64,000 bases of DNA, taken from contig JACTMY010000018.1 in assembly GCA_014584395.1 (NCBI GenBank), forward strand, positions 280,342 to 344,341. The letters are read 5' to 3'. The position numbers were made by a program, and so were the translations under genes. Shown here in pieces: positions 55,043-64,000 of this stretch. The DNA comes from Planctomycetota bacterium (lineage in GTDB: Bacteria; Planctomycetota; Planctomycetia; Gemmatales; HRBIN36). Below the pieces are notes generated by a model that did no database searches, was not told the DNA's origin, and was given only the letters and a program-made list of their open reading frames with translations. How positions within the stretch are numbered: the stretch's first letter is position 1; every line of letters begins with the position of its first letter.

Positions 55043-56221
55043 ATGCAAGTCGTTGAACTCCGTGCCCATCATGTGCGCGTGCCGCTCAAGCGGACCATTC
55101 GCCATGCCTCGCATGCCCGGCAAACCACGGATAACGTGGTCATCGTCTGCGTGCTCAAGGAGGGCATCGTGGGCATCGGCGAAGGCGTGCCCCGCGAGTA
55201 TGTCACCGGCGAATCGATCGCCTCGGTGATGGAGGTGCTGAAGCAAACGGATTGGCGGCCGTGGCTGGAGGATCGGCTCGACCGTTTCGACCAGGCGGCG
55301 GCCCGGTGCGAGGCCATGCGGCTCAAGGACGTTCCCGATGATCCCCGGCAATGCAAGACCAACGCGGCCCGCTGCGCCGCGGAGTTGGCCCTGCTCGACG
55401 CCGCCGGCCAGCAGTTTGGCCAACCCCTGGGCGCCGTCGTTCGGCTGCTCGAACCGGAACTGCACGAGCCGCGGGGCCAGGTGCAATACAGCGGCGCCAT
55501 CACCTCCTCGAAGGGGAAAAAAGCCAAGCTGGCGGCGTTGGCCATGTGGCTCTACCGCTTCCGCCACCTGAAAATCAAGGTGGGCATCGCCGGCCAGGAT
55601 GATGCGGCCCGGGTCCGGAGCATCCGCCGCTGGGCCGGCCGGAGCATGGACCTGCGCATCGACGCCAACGAAGCCTGGCCGGTGGAGGAGGCGGTCGAGC
55701 GGCTGCGCGCCTTGGAGCCGATGCGCATCTCGGCCGTGGAACAGCCCGTCCGCCATGAAGACATTCAGCGCATGGCCGAGGTCCGCCAGCAAACCACCAT
55801 CCCGATCATGCTCGATGAATCGTTGTGCAGCATGGTGGACGCCGAGCGGACGCTGGCGGAAGGGTATGGCGATCTGTTCAACTTGCGGCTGTCCAAATGC
55901 GGCGGCCTGATCCCGTCGCTGCGGCTGGCGGCCTTTGCCCGGCGGCATGGGCTGGGGTATCAACTGGGCTGCCAGGTGGGCGAATCGGCCATCCTCTCCG
56001 CGGCGGGCCGGCACTTGGCGGCGAATGTGCGCGACGTCCGCTATTGCGAAGGTTCCTATGATGATTGGTTGATCAAGGAAAACCCGGCCGGCCCGAACGT
56101 CACGTTTGGCTGGGGAGGCTGGGCCCCCGCCCTGACCGCGCCGGGGCTGGGCGTGCAACTGAAGCAGGACGTGCTGGATCGACTGACCCTGGCGAGGGAA
56201 GTGCTTTATGTCCGCCGTTGA
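55043..56221 (+). CDS. Enolase-superfamily enzyme (mandelate racemase/muconate lactonizing type)
   Basis: At 392 residues it has an N-terminal capping domain (about 1-120) and a TIM barrel. Catalytic and metal motifs visible: LKIKVG (KxK), LRIDANEAW (Asp), VEQPV (Glu), IMLDESLCS (Asp/Glu) and a C-terminal lysine in RLSKCGG. This fits the MLE/dipeptide epimerase subgroup. Its substrate is not predictable. ATG 55043 begins the usual N-terminus; the upstream in-frame extension is in noncoding sequence. It overlaps the next hydrolase gene by 14 bp, so the two enzymes may act in one pathway. Confidence 0.88.
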   Translation: MQVVELRAHHVRVPLKRTIRHASHARQTTDNVVIVCVLKEGIVGIGEGVPREYVTGESIASVMEVLKQTDWRPWLEDRLDRFDQAAARCEAMRLKDVPDDPRQCKTNAARCAAELALLDAAGQQFGQPLGAVVRLLEPELHEPRGQVQYSGAITSSKGKKAKLAALAMWLYRFRHLKIKVGIAGQDDAARVRSIRRWAGRSMDLRIDANEAWPVEEAVERLRALEPMRISAVEQPVRHEDIQRMAEVRQQTTIPIMLDESLCSMVDAERTLAEGYGDLFNLRLSKCGGLIPSLRLAAFARRHGLGYQLGCQVGESAILSAAGRHLAANVRDVRYCEGSYDDWLIKENPAGPNVTFGWGGWAPALTAPGLGVQLKQDVLDRLTLAREVLYVRR

Positions 56222-57056
56222 AACGAAGCTGATCAGTTGGGAAGCCAGCGACGGTTATCCCTTTCTCTATCGGATCACGGAGCCGCGGGGCGACCTGCGC
56301 GGCCACGTGGTCACGCTGCACGGCATCCAAAGCCACTCCGGCTGGTACGACCGGTCGACGCAAAGCCTGGCCGAGGCGGGGTACTGCGTCCATTACCTGG
56401 ACCGGCGCGGCTCGGGCCTCAATTTTCGCCAGCGGGGGGACACCCCTTCGGGGCAGCGGCTGCTGCAAGACGTGATCGAATATCTCCGCGAGCTGATCGT
56501 CTCTTCGGAGCCCATCTTTCTGTCGGCCTGCTCCTGGGGCGGCAAGGTGGCGGCCCTGGTCGCCGCCGCGACGCCGAGCCTGGCCGGCTTGATCCTCATC
56601 GCTCCGGGTTTCTTCCCGAAGGTCTCCCTGCCCCTCCGGCAAAAGCTGGCCATCGCGCGCTCGCGGCTCTTCCGGCCGACGCGGCCGTTTCCCATCCCGC
56701 TCAACGATCCCGCGCTGTTCACGAATCAGCCGGAGCGGCAGCGCTTCATCGCCCAGGATCCGCTGGCCCTGCACTGGGCCACGGCCCGCTTCTTCATCGA
56801 AAGCGTGCGGCTGGACCGCCGCGTGATGAGCGAGGGGCCGACGATCCGCATCCCCGTGCTGCTGCAGTTGGCCGGGCACGATGACATCATCGACGCGGCC
56901 CGGACCTGGCAATTCGTCGACACCTGGGCCGCGCGGGACCGCACGGTCCGCCTTTATTCCGATGGTTATCACACGTTGGAGTTCGATGCCGATCCGAGCG
57001 GCTTCATCGCCGATCAGATTCGCTGGCTCGACGGGCATCTGCCGGCCCCGGCCTGA
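56208..57056 (+). CDS. Alpha/beta hydrolase (serine hydrolase fold)
   Basis: This 282-residue alpha/beta hydrolase has oxyanion-type HGIQSHSGWY near the start, and the nucleophile elbow SACSWGGKVAA (S-x-S-W-G-G, about residue 110). The acid is likely in LAGHDDIID, and the His in SDGYHTLEFDAD. YLDRRGSGLNF is typical of the monoglyceride lipase/serine aminopeptidase S33 subgroup. It overlaps the enolase-superfamily gene by 14 bp, so it is translationally coupled. The substrate is unknown; it converges with the haem protein gene, nine bp from its stop. Confidence 0.87.
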   Translation: MSAVETKLISWEASDGYPFLYRITEPRGDLRGHVVTLHGIQSHSGWYDRSTQSLAEAGYCVHYLDRRGSGLNFRQRGDTPSGQRLLQDVIEYLRELIVSSEPIFLSACSWGGKVAALVAAATPSLAGLILIAPGFFPKVSLPLRQKLAIARSRLFRPTRPFPIPLNDPALFTNQPERQRFIAQDPLALHWATARFFIESVRLDRRVMSEGPTIRIPVLLQLAGHDDIIDAARTWQFVDTWAARDRTVRLYSDGYHTLEFDADPSGFIADQIRWLDGHLPAPA

Positions 57057-57064
57057 ACCGATGC

Positions 57065-60000
57065 CTATTTCAGCGTCTTGAGATATTGAAACAGGTCGAC
57101 CACGTCCTGCTGGGGCAAGGCATCGAGCAAGGCGTCGGGCATGACGGAACGCTTGATGAAGCCCGCGAATTCCACGTCCCCATGGGGGATAGTTTCATCC
57201 TCGCTGCCTTCCCTGCGGAGGACGATCACGTCGTTGTCTTGGCGGACGAGATAACCCTCCTTGATCGTGCCGTTCTTGAACATGATGCGAAACAGGCGAT
57301 AGCCCGGCTCGATGGCGGCGCTGGGCGTGAGCAGGCTGCGGAGCAAGGTTTCCTCGCCCATGGCCCCCGCGCCGCTGAGGGTGGGGCCGATCTGCCCGCC
57401 CGCGCCTTGGACGCTGTGGCAGTTCATGCAGTTTTTCTCGAAGACGGCCCGGCCCCGGCCGCTGTCGCCGGTTTGCCGCTGCAGCCCCCGATAATGGGTG
57501 AATTTTTTCTGCAGCGCTTGCATCTCCTCATCGGAGAGCAGCGCGGGAAAATCGGTTGTGCGGGCCAACCGCGCCGAGCCGTTGAGCTTGCCCCAATCGT
57601 CCCCGGCGAAATAGTGCATCAACCCCTCGGGCCGGGGCGAGCCTGCCAGGCGATGGTCGAAATGATCCCGAATCTCGGCCGCGGTCCGGCACCGGTTCCA
57701 GACGCGGTATTCGCACAGAGCCGCCCGGGTCCCTCGCGGCGGATTGCTCCAGCCGATCTTGACGCCGCGGATCGGGTCCTTGAACGGCCGGCCGCGGTGG
57801 TTGTCCAGTTCGCCGTTGAGATAAATGGCAAAATAACCCCGCTCATCGCGGGTGATGGCCACGTGGGTCCAGGTGAGGGGCAGGATCGGCTTCTTGGCGA
57901 TGAGCACGTCGCCCAGGCCCGGACCGGTCCAGATGCGCAGCTTGGCATCGTGGAAGTTGCAATCGAAGCTTCCCTTCGCGCCGAGGATGCTGTCCGCGTT
58001 GGTGATGCCCTCTTCCAGCCGAATCCACGTTTCCACGGTGAAGGGTCCTTCCAGGTCGATGGGTTGTTCGACGTGGCTGGCGTCGCGGCCATCGAGGATG
58101 AGGACCGATCTAAAGCGGTCGGGGCGGGCGTTCAGCAGTTTTTGCAGTTCGGGATGGTCCCCCAGGATGATCTGCATTTTTTCGATCCAGGCCGCGTCGA
58201 GGAACTCCTCGGGCAGCGCCTCCTGGCGGACCGCTTCAAGGATGGCCCTGGCCCCGGCGGCCGAGTTCACCATTTGATCGACGCTGAGCCGGCGCTCCCG
58301 GGCATTCAGGTCAGCGAGCAGGTCGACCAGCAGGGCCGGCGTTTGCTCGGACGAGGAAGCCACCAGGGTGAGCAAGGCTTCCTCGCGCAGAGCGGGGTTC
58401 GCTGCATGAGCCTTGATCAGGCGATGAAACAGATCGGCGCGCGGCGACTTCAGCTCGCGCAAGGCCCGCAGGAGCGGGACCATGAGGTCGGGCTTGGCGG
58501 CTGGCTCGAGCGCCAGGGCCAGAATCGGCTCCATCTCCTGAAGCTGAAAGGCTTGAGTCAGGCGAATGGCGAGCCGGCGTCCTTCCTCATCGGCGGACCA
58601 GAGCGATTGCGCCGTGGGCAGGAGGGCTTTTTGCATCGCGGCCTTGGGCAAGCGTCCTTTCAGATTGAGCAGCAATTCCGCCACGGTCCGCCGACGCAGA
58701 TAGTGCGGCAGCATGGCTTGCACCTCGGCCTGGTGAGCGAACTCGAAGAGGCGAAGCAGCTCTTCCTCGTTGGGGTCGCGTTGCAGCCGGGGCAGGAGTT
58801 TGGCCAAATGGGCGACGCTTTCAGAGGGCTTGAGGGCCAGGGCGGCCAGCAGGCGGTTGTCCAGGGGCCACGACTCGGCCTTCGGATCGCCGAGCAGCCG
58901 GGCCAATTCGACCGGATGCCGTTCCAGGGCGGAGCGGACGAGATAGCGTTCGAAGTCGCGGTGATGCGCCGCCCCCACCTTGGCGACAACGCCGCCTTGC
59001 TGCAGCCGCATCCAATCCCCCTCCAGGGCCGCTTTCCCCAGGTGGATGAGCAAACCCAGGGCGTCGGCGGAGGGGTTGGCGATCCGGCTCAGCGCGCGAA
59101 TGACCTCGGCCCGCACGGCGTGATCCGCATCATCGGCCAGCGGCGTCAGCCAGCGAATGGCCTGGGCTTCGGGGAAGGAGAGCGAAGACAAAGCCCGCAC
59201 GGTTTCCCGGCGAACGTGCCGATTGGGATCGGCCAGCAGCCGGCTGACGGCGTCCGCTTCGAGGAGGTGCAGTTCCTCCAAGCACCACAGCGCCCGCAAA
59301 CGCAGGTCCACGGGCTGCGCCGCATCCATGGCCAGCGCGGTCAACGTTGGCTTGAGGGACACGGCTCGGCGGTCGACGATCTCATGCCAGGCGGAGCGGG
59401 CTTCCCAGGTGTTCGGCGATGCCAGATGGCCCGGCAACTCCGCCTCGGCGACGCGGGTCAGATCGGGGACGGCCCGGCGCGGCTGATCCTGATGGCGAAT
59501 CCGCCAGATGCGGCCCCGCGTCTTGTCCCGCTCGGGATGATTGCGCGGCACCTCGTTGTGCGAGATGATCTTGTTGTACCAATCCACGATGTATAAACAG
59601 CCATCCGGACCGAAATGGATGGCCACGGGCCGAAACCACTCATCGGCGGAGAGCAGGAAGTCGGGCAGTTTTTGCAGATACACCTCCGAACCATCCCGAT
59701 GGATGCGGATGGCCTGGATTTTGCGGGTGATGGGATTGGCGACGTACATCACGTCGGCGTAGGGTTCGGGCCAGCCATCGCGGTCCTCCGCCAGGGCCAG
59801 CCCCGACAAACCCGTGCCTCCCATCTGAAAATGGTTGCCCAGCGACGGCTCCCAGGGGGCGTAGGGTTTGAGTTTCTCCATGCCAATGCCCGGATAATTC
59901 GCTCCGACGCTGAAAGGAACCACCGGATAGCCCAGGTCGTTGGCTTCCTGGATGAACATCTCACCCTGGCGGTTGATGACGAAGCCCCAGATGTTGTTCA

Positions 60001-61291
60001 AACCCGCTTGGACCAGCTCGAAGGATCGGCCATCGGGCTTGAATCGGGCCATCTTGCAGAAGTTCATGGTGACGACCTGGCCCGAGGCATCCCGCACCTT
60101 GGAATGGTTGAACGCGCCCTGGGCCAAGTAAATCCAGCCTCCGGGGCCGCGCGTGAACTGATGCACGAAGAGATGCGAGTCCTCGGTGCCGAAACCGGTG
60201 AGGATCGGCTCGAGCTTGCTGGCCTGCCCCTTTCCCTCCGGGTCGTGGAGCCGCAGAACGTGATCGCCATACTGCACGAGCGCGCCGTCGCGGTAGGGTA
60301 AAAGCCCCAGCGGAATGGCCAGCTTGTCGGCGAAGGTGCGCGGCTGCAGCGGCCCCGGGCGTTCCGGCTGATCGAAGATCAAGACGCGATCCCGGCCGCC
60401 GTCCCGGAACAAGGCACGCGATCGCTCCGGGTTTTCATTGGCATCCACCGGATATTCGAGGGCAGTCATCGTCCACAGGCGGCCGGCGTGATCCCAGGCC
60501 ACAGTGATCGGCTTGCCCACGTCCGGCTCGCTGGCGACCAATTCGATGTCGAAGCCGGGCGGCAAGCTGAAGGTCGCCCGCTGTTCGCCGGGATCGAGCG
60601 GCGAGGCTTTGCTCGGCTTGGGCGGCACCGCCGCGCCAATGAACTTTTTCAGCGGCGGCGAATCGGGCAAGCGTTCGATCGTGATCCGGCGAAACCAGGC
60701 TTCCGCCGGCCCACCCGAATGAATTTGCAAGCCGATGCGGCCCTGCTGCGGGATGTCCTGGTCCGGCTCCGTGTAGTCCATGGCCAGGACGCCGTTGATG
60801 TAGGTGCGGATGCGCACCCCTTCGGCGCGAATTTCGTAGCGGTTCCAATCGTTGCGCTTCAGGACGCGCTGGATGGCTTCCATGTTGGAGGGGGCAAGGA
60901 CCTTGTTGCGCCGCGATTCGTCGTAGAGACAGCCCCACCAGGCGGGGTCCCCCAAGTCGCATTGGTAGCCGATCATCTCGGTGCTGTTGGGCACGCGCTC
61001 GCTGCGAATCTGCACGCCGGAGTTAACAAAGCCCTTGCTTACGTCGCCCAGGAGTTTGAACTCGAGCCGCAGGATGAAGTTGGCGTAGCGGTCCTGGGTG
61101 GCGAGGAAATAGTTATGGGGAATTTTTTGGGTCAGCGACCCGCCGACGATGCAGCCCTCTTCGATCCGCCAAAGATCGGGGCGATCGTTGTCCCAGCCTT
61201 GCCAGCTTTGGCCGTCAAACAGACTTTGCGCCGGCGCGGGTCCCACGGGTTGCCAGCACAAACCAAGGGCCAAGGGCCAAATGATCCACAC
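57065..61291 (-). CDS. Giant PVC-type haem protein: DUF1080, dehydrogenase propeller, HEAT-like repeats, LamG-like, cytochrome c
   Basis: At 1,408 residues, in order: signal peptide (WIIWPLALGLCWQPVGPAPA); DUF1080 domain (about 25-210; QSWQGWDNDRPDLWRIEEG); PVC-type membrane-bound dehydrogenase/NHL propeller (about 240-640; PITVAWDHAGRLWTMTALEY, YIVDWYNKIISHNEVP); HEAT-like helical repeats (about 650-1050); LamG/concanavalin-like domain (about 1090-1230); C-terminal haem region with CMNCHSVQGAGGQIGPTLSG (about residue 1287) and the ending FAGFIKRSVMPDALLDALPQ. Such proteins are planctomycete/verrucomicrobial, exported, and thought to oxidise sugars or their polymers, passing electrons through haem c. 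One haem site (CxxCH) is seen. Confidence 0.88.
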   Translation of the reverse strand: MWIIWPLALGLCWQPVGPAPAQSLFDGQSWQGWDNDRPDLWRIEEGCIVGGSLTQKIPHNYFLATQDRYANFILRLEFKLLGDVSKGFVNSGVQIRSERVPNSTEMIGYQCDLGDPAWWGCLYDESRRNKVLAPSNMEAIQRVLKRNDWNRYEIRAEGVRIRTYINGVLAMDYTEPDQDIPQQGRIGLQIHSGGPAEAWFRRITIERLPDSPPLKKFIGAAVPPKPSKASPLDPGEQRATFSLPPGFDIELVASEPDVGKPITVAWDHAGRLWTMTALEYPVDANENPERSRALFRDGGRDRVLIFDQPERPGPLQPRTFADKLAIPLGLLPYRDGALVQYGDHVLRLHDPEGKGQASKLEPILTGFGTEDSHLFVHQFTRGPGGWIYLAQGAFNHSKVRDASGQVVTMNFCKMARFKPDGRSFELVQAGLNNIWGFVINRQGEMFIQEANDLGYPVVPFSVGANYPGIGMEKLKPYAPWEPSLGNHFQMGGTGLSGLALAEDRDGWPEPYADVMYVANPITRKIQAIRIHRDGSEVYLQKLPDFLLSADEWFRPVAIHFGPDGCLYIVDWYNKIISHNEVPRNHPERDKTRGRIWRIRHQDQPRRAVPDLTRVAEAELPGHLASPNTWEARSAWHEIVDRRAVSLKPTLTALAMDAAQPVDLRLRALWCLEELHLLEADAVSRLLADPNRHVRRETVRALSSLSFPEAQAIRWLTPLADDADHAVRAEVIRALSRIANPSADALGLLIHLGKAALEGDWMRLQQGGVVAKVGAAHHRDFERYLVRSALERHPVELARLLGDPKAESWPLDNRLLAALALKPSESVAHLAKLLPRLQRDPNEEELLRLFEFAHQAEVQAMLPHYLRRRTVAELLLNLKGRLPKAAMQKALLPTAQSLWSADEEGRRLAIRLTQAFQLQEMEPILALALEPAAKPDLMVPLLRALRELKSPRADLFHRLIKAHAANPALREEALLTLVASSSEQTPALLVDLLADLNARERRLSVDQMVNSAAGARAILEAVRQEALPEEFLDAAWIEKMQIILGDHPELQKLLNARPDRFRSVLILDGRDASHVEQPIDLEGPFTVETWIRLEEGITNADSILGAKGSFDCNFHDAKLRIWTGPGLGDVLIAKKPILPLTWTHVAITRDERGYFAIYLNGELDNHRGRPFKDPIRGVKIGWSNPPRGTRAALCEYRVWNRCRTAAEIRDHFDHRLAGSPRPEGLMHYFAGDDWGKLNGSARLARTTDFPALLSDEEMQALQKKFTHYRGLQRQTGDSGRGRAVFEKNCMNCHSVQGAGGQIGPTLSGAGAMGEETLLRSLLTPSAAIEPGYRLFRIMFKNGTIKEGYLVRQDNDVIVLRREGSEDETIPHGDVEFAGFIKRSVMPDALLDALPQQDVVDLFQYLKTLK

Positions 61292-61398
61292 GGTCGATCT
61301 CCTGAAGGCATGGGCATGGGGCTAATAGCAGGTTGCAGGCGGTCGCAAGGCGGGAAGCCGCGGTGCTGCGCCGCCGCGGCTCGGAAGCTAGAGGCAGT

Positions 61399-62082
61399 TT
61401 ATTGAAGCTCTTTGAAAACGATATCCTTAAAGATGACTTCCATCGCGGGGCCTTGGTGCAATTGAAAGGCGATGACGCCCTTGTCGGGCATGTCCGCGAA
61501 CTTCTGATCGACCGTGACCATGCCATTGACCGTGACCTTGAGATGCTTGCCCACGCAGATGATGCGGACTTGATTGAAATCATTCGACTTGATGACTTTC
61601 TTGACGGCTTCGGCGTCGGCCTGCTTCATCATGACGTGCTTGCGGTTGGGTCCGAAATGTTCGCCGAAGAGGCTGCCCCAATAGCCGGGCGCTAAATCGA
61701 CCTGCGGACCGTGCACGGTGAAGCGGTTGGTGTCCACGAGCTTGGAGCGGATTTGCAAGCCGCTATTGCCCGCGTCCTTGACGAGGCGGACCTTGAACTG
61801 CAGGTCGAAATTGGCGAATTCCCGGTTGGTGCAAAGAAACGTGTTGAACTTGATCCCCGCTGGATGGGACGAGCCGACGATCGCGCCATCAACGACTTTC
61901 CAATGCTCTTCCAGATATTGAAAGCCATTGAGGTCGCGGCCATTGAACAGATCATTCTTCGCCGGCTCGGCGTCCTCGAAATCTTGCGCGATCAGCAGCG
62001 AGGGCGTCCCGAACAGGGCCAACATCGCCCACCCCCAGAGGATCCCCTTCGCCAGCCGGAAACAGTGTCGATTCAGTCGCAT
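61399..62082 (-). CDS. DUF1080 (3-keto-disaccharide hydrolase-like) secreted protein
   Basis: At 227 residues it has an N-terminal signal peptide (GILWGWAMLALFGTPSLLIA). The DUF1080 domain shows LFNGRDLNGFQYLEEHWKVV, FANFDLQFKVRLVKDAGNSG, VTVNGMVTVDQKFADMPDK and QLHQGPAMEVIFKDIVFKEL. It would act on sugar polymers in the periplasm or at the surface; the hydrolase activity is a family name only. It shares the DUF1080 type with the N-terminus of the giant protein downstream on the same strand (107 bp apart), so the two could be co-expressed. The palindrome at 62143-62159 lies upstream. Confidence 0.87.
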   Translation of the reverse strand: MRLNRHCFRLAKGILWGWAMLALFGTPSLLIAQDFEDAEPAKNDLFNGRDLNGFQYLEEHWKVVDGAIVGSSHPAGIKFNTFLCTNREFANFDLQFKVRLVKDAGNSGLQIRSKLVDTNRFTVHGPQVDLAPGYWGSLFGEHFGPNRKHVMMKQADAEAVKKVIKSNDFNQVRIICVGKHLKVTVNGMVTVDQKFADMPDKGVIAFQLHQGPAMEVIFKDIVFKELQ

Positions 62083-62142
62083 CGGTCGATTCTCCTTCGG
62101 CGAACCGCCAAGATCACTTGGCTTAATTGAGACGGCTTACAT

Positions 62143-62159
62143 GCGGATCAATGATCCGC
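62143..62159. promoter_or_regulatory. 17 bp palindrome between divergent genes, possible operator
   Basis: GCGGATCA (62143-62150), one A, and TGATCCGC (62152-62159) form a palindrome about 60 bp upstream of the leftward DUF1080 start and 180 bp from the rightward YciI start. It is a plausible operator; no binding protein is known. Confidence 0.4.
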
Positions 62160-62342
62160 ACTGCTGTCGCCACATTGTACCGCCGCACCTGCGGATGAGC
62201 AGTAAAAAAGCAACCGGGGATAGCCCCTGGCAAGGAGCCTGCCCCGGCGTTACGATAGCAATGCCCTTCGGAGGCTCGCGGCAGCCGCGCCGCCTCCGGC
62301 TCCGGCCCGGTCCCATGCTTGAACCAAGAGAAAGGCAGCTTC

Positions 62343-62642
62343 ATGAAATTCGCGGCCCTATTGCAATATACCCCCGACAAAAAGAAGATCGGCGAGGTGC
62401 GCCCCAAACATCGGCAGTACATCCAGGACCTCCTGTCCAAGGGGCAATTGGTCCTGGCAGGACCGTTCACCGACGACAGCGGCGCACTCCTGGTTTATGA
62501 AGTCGAGGATGAAGCCCAGGCGCGCCGCTGCGTGGAAGACGATCCTTTTCACCGCTCGGGCGTCTTCGTCCATTGCGAACTGAAACCCTGGAAGGCGGTG
62601 ATGTGCAATCGCAGCCTGATGCCGGATGGTTTTCCCGGTTGA
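62343..62642 (+). CDS. YciI-like (YCII) family protein
   Basis: At 99 residues it fits the YCII fold, a ferredoxin-like dimer. N-terminal KFAALLQYTPDKKKIGEVR, then the His in RPKHRQYIQDLLSKGQLVLA and the final FHRSGVFVHCELKPW. An active-site His-Asp pair is usual for the family, but the role is unknown. AAAGG lies 7 bases before ATG 62343. It is followed 45 bp later by a secreted hypothetical gene on the same strand. Confidence 0.82.
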   Translation: MKFAALLQYTPDKKKIGEVRPKHRQYIQDLLSKGQLVLAGPFTDDSGALLVYEVEDEAQARRCVEDDPFHRSGVFVHCELKPWKAVMCNRSLMPDGFPG

Positions 62643-62687
62643 GTGCCCCTCCCCCCATTCCCACTTCACCGTCAAGGATGTATCGCC

Positions 62688-63956
62688 ATGAAACCTCTCG
62701 GACGCATATGCTTGTTGTTGAGTCTTCTCCTGATCGTTGGTCTTTGCACCGCCGCCAACTCAGCCCCCCGGCAAGCCCCACCAGCCGCTGCCCCGCCTCC
62801 CCTGGTTAGCTCGTATCTGGAATCCGGCGACTACGAAGCCGGCCACAAGGCTTTGCAGGCCTCGCTGCAAAAAGAACCGAACAACGATCAGCATCGCTTT
62901 GGCTTGGGCGTGCTGCAAACGATTCAGGCCATTCATGGGTTGATGAATCGGCTGCATCAGCATGGCCTGGGCACGCCAACGCACCGCATCGCCCGTGATT
63001 TCATCGTGTTCGAACCATTCCTGCCGCCGAACCCCGACGCCAAGCGCCTCTCCTACGCCGGTTTGCGCCAGATTCTGCAGCAGTGGGTCGATGATCTCGC
63101 CAAGGCCGAAGCGACGCTGGCCGGCGTCAAGGATCCGCAGGTCAAGCTGCCCCTGCGCATGTCGCGCATCCTTTTGCCCCTGGGCCAGGACAAGGCCAAC
63201 AGCATTCCCCTGGGTAAAATGCTGCAGGAGATGCGGCTCCTCGACCGCGAGATGGATGATTTCTTGATCGTCTTCGACCAGGGGGACGTCAGTTGGCTGC
63301 GCGGCTACCTCCATCTCCTCCTGTTCTTTGGCGAGGCGGCCTTGGCTCATGACGGCCAGGACCTCTTCGAACGCACCGGCCATCTCTTTTTCCCCAACAT
63401 CGAAACGCCCCATGCCTTTCTCAACAAGCCGCGGCACGCGGAAGGCCCGCAACCCGTTTGGAGCGATTGGACCGTCATCGCCGACGTGATCTCCTTCATC
63501 CATCTGCTGCATTTGCCTCTCAAGGAACCGATGCGGATGCGGGCCGCCCTGGCTCACCTCGAACAGTGCATGGCGATGAGCCGGGAAATGTGGAAACGGG
63601 TGCTGGCTGAGACGGATGATGATCATGAGTGGATTCCCAACCCGAAGCAAACAGGGGTCTTGCAGGTGAAGATCACTCAGGAGATGGTGGATTCCTGGGG
63701 CCTGTTTCTCGCGGAGATGGAGGGCATCCTGGCGGGGAAGAAATTGATTCCCTTCTGGCGCGACGCCGGCGGCATGGGCGTCAACCTGCGCAAGGTCTTC
63801 ACCGAGCCGCGCACCTTCGACTTGGTTCTTTGGATTCAAGGCACCGCCGCCACGCCTTACTTGGAGAAAGGCCCTCTCTCCACGCCGGAGACCTGGGCAC
63901 AATTGCAGCGCGTCTTTCAGGGCAACTTCATCGGCTTCGCTTTTTGGTTCAACTAA
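62688..63956 (+). CDS. Secreted planctomycete-type hypothetical protein
   Basis: At 422 residues it has a signal peptide (RICLLLSLLLIVGLCTA), a Pro-rich linker and a long helical body (GDYEAGHKALQASLQKEPNN looks like a single TPR-type unit). No catalytic or metal motif was recognised. AAGGA lies nine bases before ATG 62688. It follows the YciI-like gene by 45 bp and may be in one transcript. Expected to act in the periplasm or on the surface; function unknown. Confidence 0.75.
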   Translation: MKPLGRICLLLSLLLIVGLCTAANSAPRQAPPAAAPPPLVSSYLESGDYEAGHKALQASLQKEPNNDQHRFGLGVLQTIQAIHGLMNRLHQHGLGTPTHRIARDFIVFEPFLPPNPDAKRLSYAGLRQILQQWVDDLAKAEATLAGVKDPQVKLPLRMSRILLPLGQDKANSIPLGKMLQEMRLLDREMDDFLIVFDQGDVSWLRGYLHLLLFFGEAALAHDGQDLFERTGHLFFPNIETPHAFLNKPRHAEGPQPVWSDWTVIADVISFIHLLHLPLKEPMRMRAALAHLEQCMAMSREMWKRVLAETDDDHEWIPNPKQTGVLQVKITQEMVDSWGLFLAEMEGILAGKKLIPFWRDAGGMGVNLRKVFTEPRTFDLVLWIQGTAATPYLEKGPLSTPETWAQLQRVFQGNFIGFAFWFN

Positions 63957-64000
63957 AGTTGGTTCAACTCATGGTTGGACCGCTGGGCGCATCCCAAGAG

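Noticed and set aside
57086..59596. 836-codon forward open frame opposite the giant haem protein
   Set aside because: Antisense shadow; the reverse frame has signal peptide, domains and CxxCH.

Overview
The window looks like chromosomal DNA of a planctomycete, most likely of the Gemmataceae type. The signs are high GC, a DUF1559 protein with a prepilin-like N-terminus paired with a tiny lipoprotein, a PEP-CTERM protein, DUF1080 proteins, a 1,408-residue PVC-type protein with a CxxCH haem site, an ECF sigma factor with a long tail, and two GroEL paralogues around GroES. No rRNA, tRNA, CRISPR array or intact insertion sequence was recognised. Genes are mostly short operons on both strands. Long antisense ORFs over the high-GC genes are shadows and were left out. 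Layout: 0-5.7 kb holds a truncated ECF sigma factor, a small conserved protein, queC-queD (queuosine/7-deazaguanine precursor), a FIST sensor protein, a two-subunit ThDP decarboxylase and a small c-type cytochrome. 5.9-6.2 kb holds a small membrane protein whose frame continues through a TGA into a U-x4-C motif, with a SECIS-like hairpin and a terminator just beyond the second stop; it is a candidate selenoprotein. 6.3-12.2 kb holds DUF1559, a lipoprotein, RsgA, a XerC/D recombinase and an FHA/GAF/sigma-54 activator. 12.3-26.5 kb holds two orphan ABC solute-binding proteins, a MoaB-type protein, a secreted HExxH protein, photolyase, DUF4416, an N-acetyltransferase-like protein, a large hypothetical protein, a TylF-type methyltransferase, a GyrB/ParE subunit, an SDR, a membrane protein and a sugar-phosphate isomerase-like protein. 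26.5-32.9 kb is a chaperone block read leftward: groEL2, groES, groEL1, dnaJ, grpE, an FmdB zinc ribbon and yacG.

33-51 kb holds a PEP-CTERM protein, an S9 (DPP-IV-like) peptidase, a BamA homologue, prpB-prpC, a Lhr-like DEXH helicase overlapping a PdeM-like phosphoesterase, a DUF2089/membrane-protein pair behind an AT-rich repeat-bearing promoter region, a secreted transglutaminase-like protein, glutamate dehydrogenase and an MmgE/PrpD protein that may complete the methylcitrate cycle with prpBC.

51.2-54.8 kb is an accessory region. Its first part is AT-richer and carries two PD-(D/E)XK-type nuclease-like genes, one interrupted by a single in-frame TAA. It is bordered by repeats that also occur near 37.5 kb and followed by a gene with a T4-lysozyme-type E-x8-D-x5-T catalytic pattern. 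55-64 kb holds an enolase-superfamily enzyme overlapping an alpha/beta hydrolase, the giant PVC-type haem protein, a DUF1080 protein, a YciI-like protein and a secreted hypothetical protein.

The items most worth a second look are the candidate selenoprotein at 5887-6147, the nuclease island with its broken gene, the GH24-like lysozyme, and the composite dispersed repeat shared by the 37 kb and 51 kb intergenic regions.
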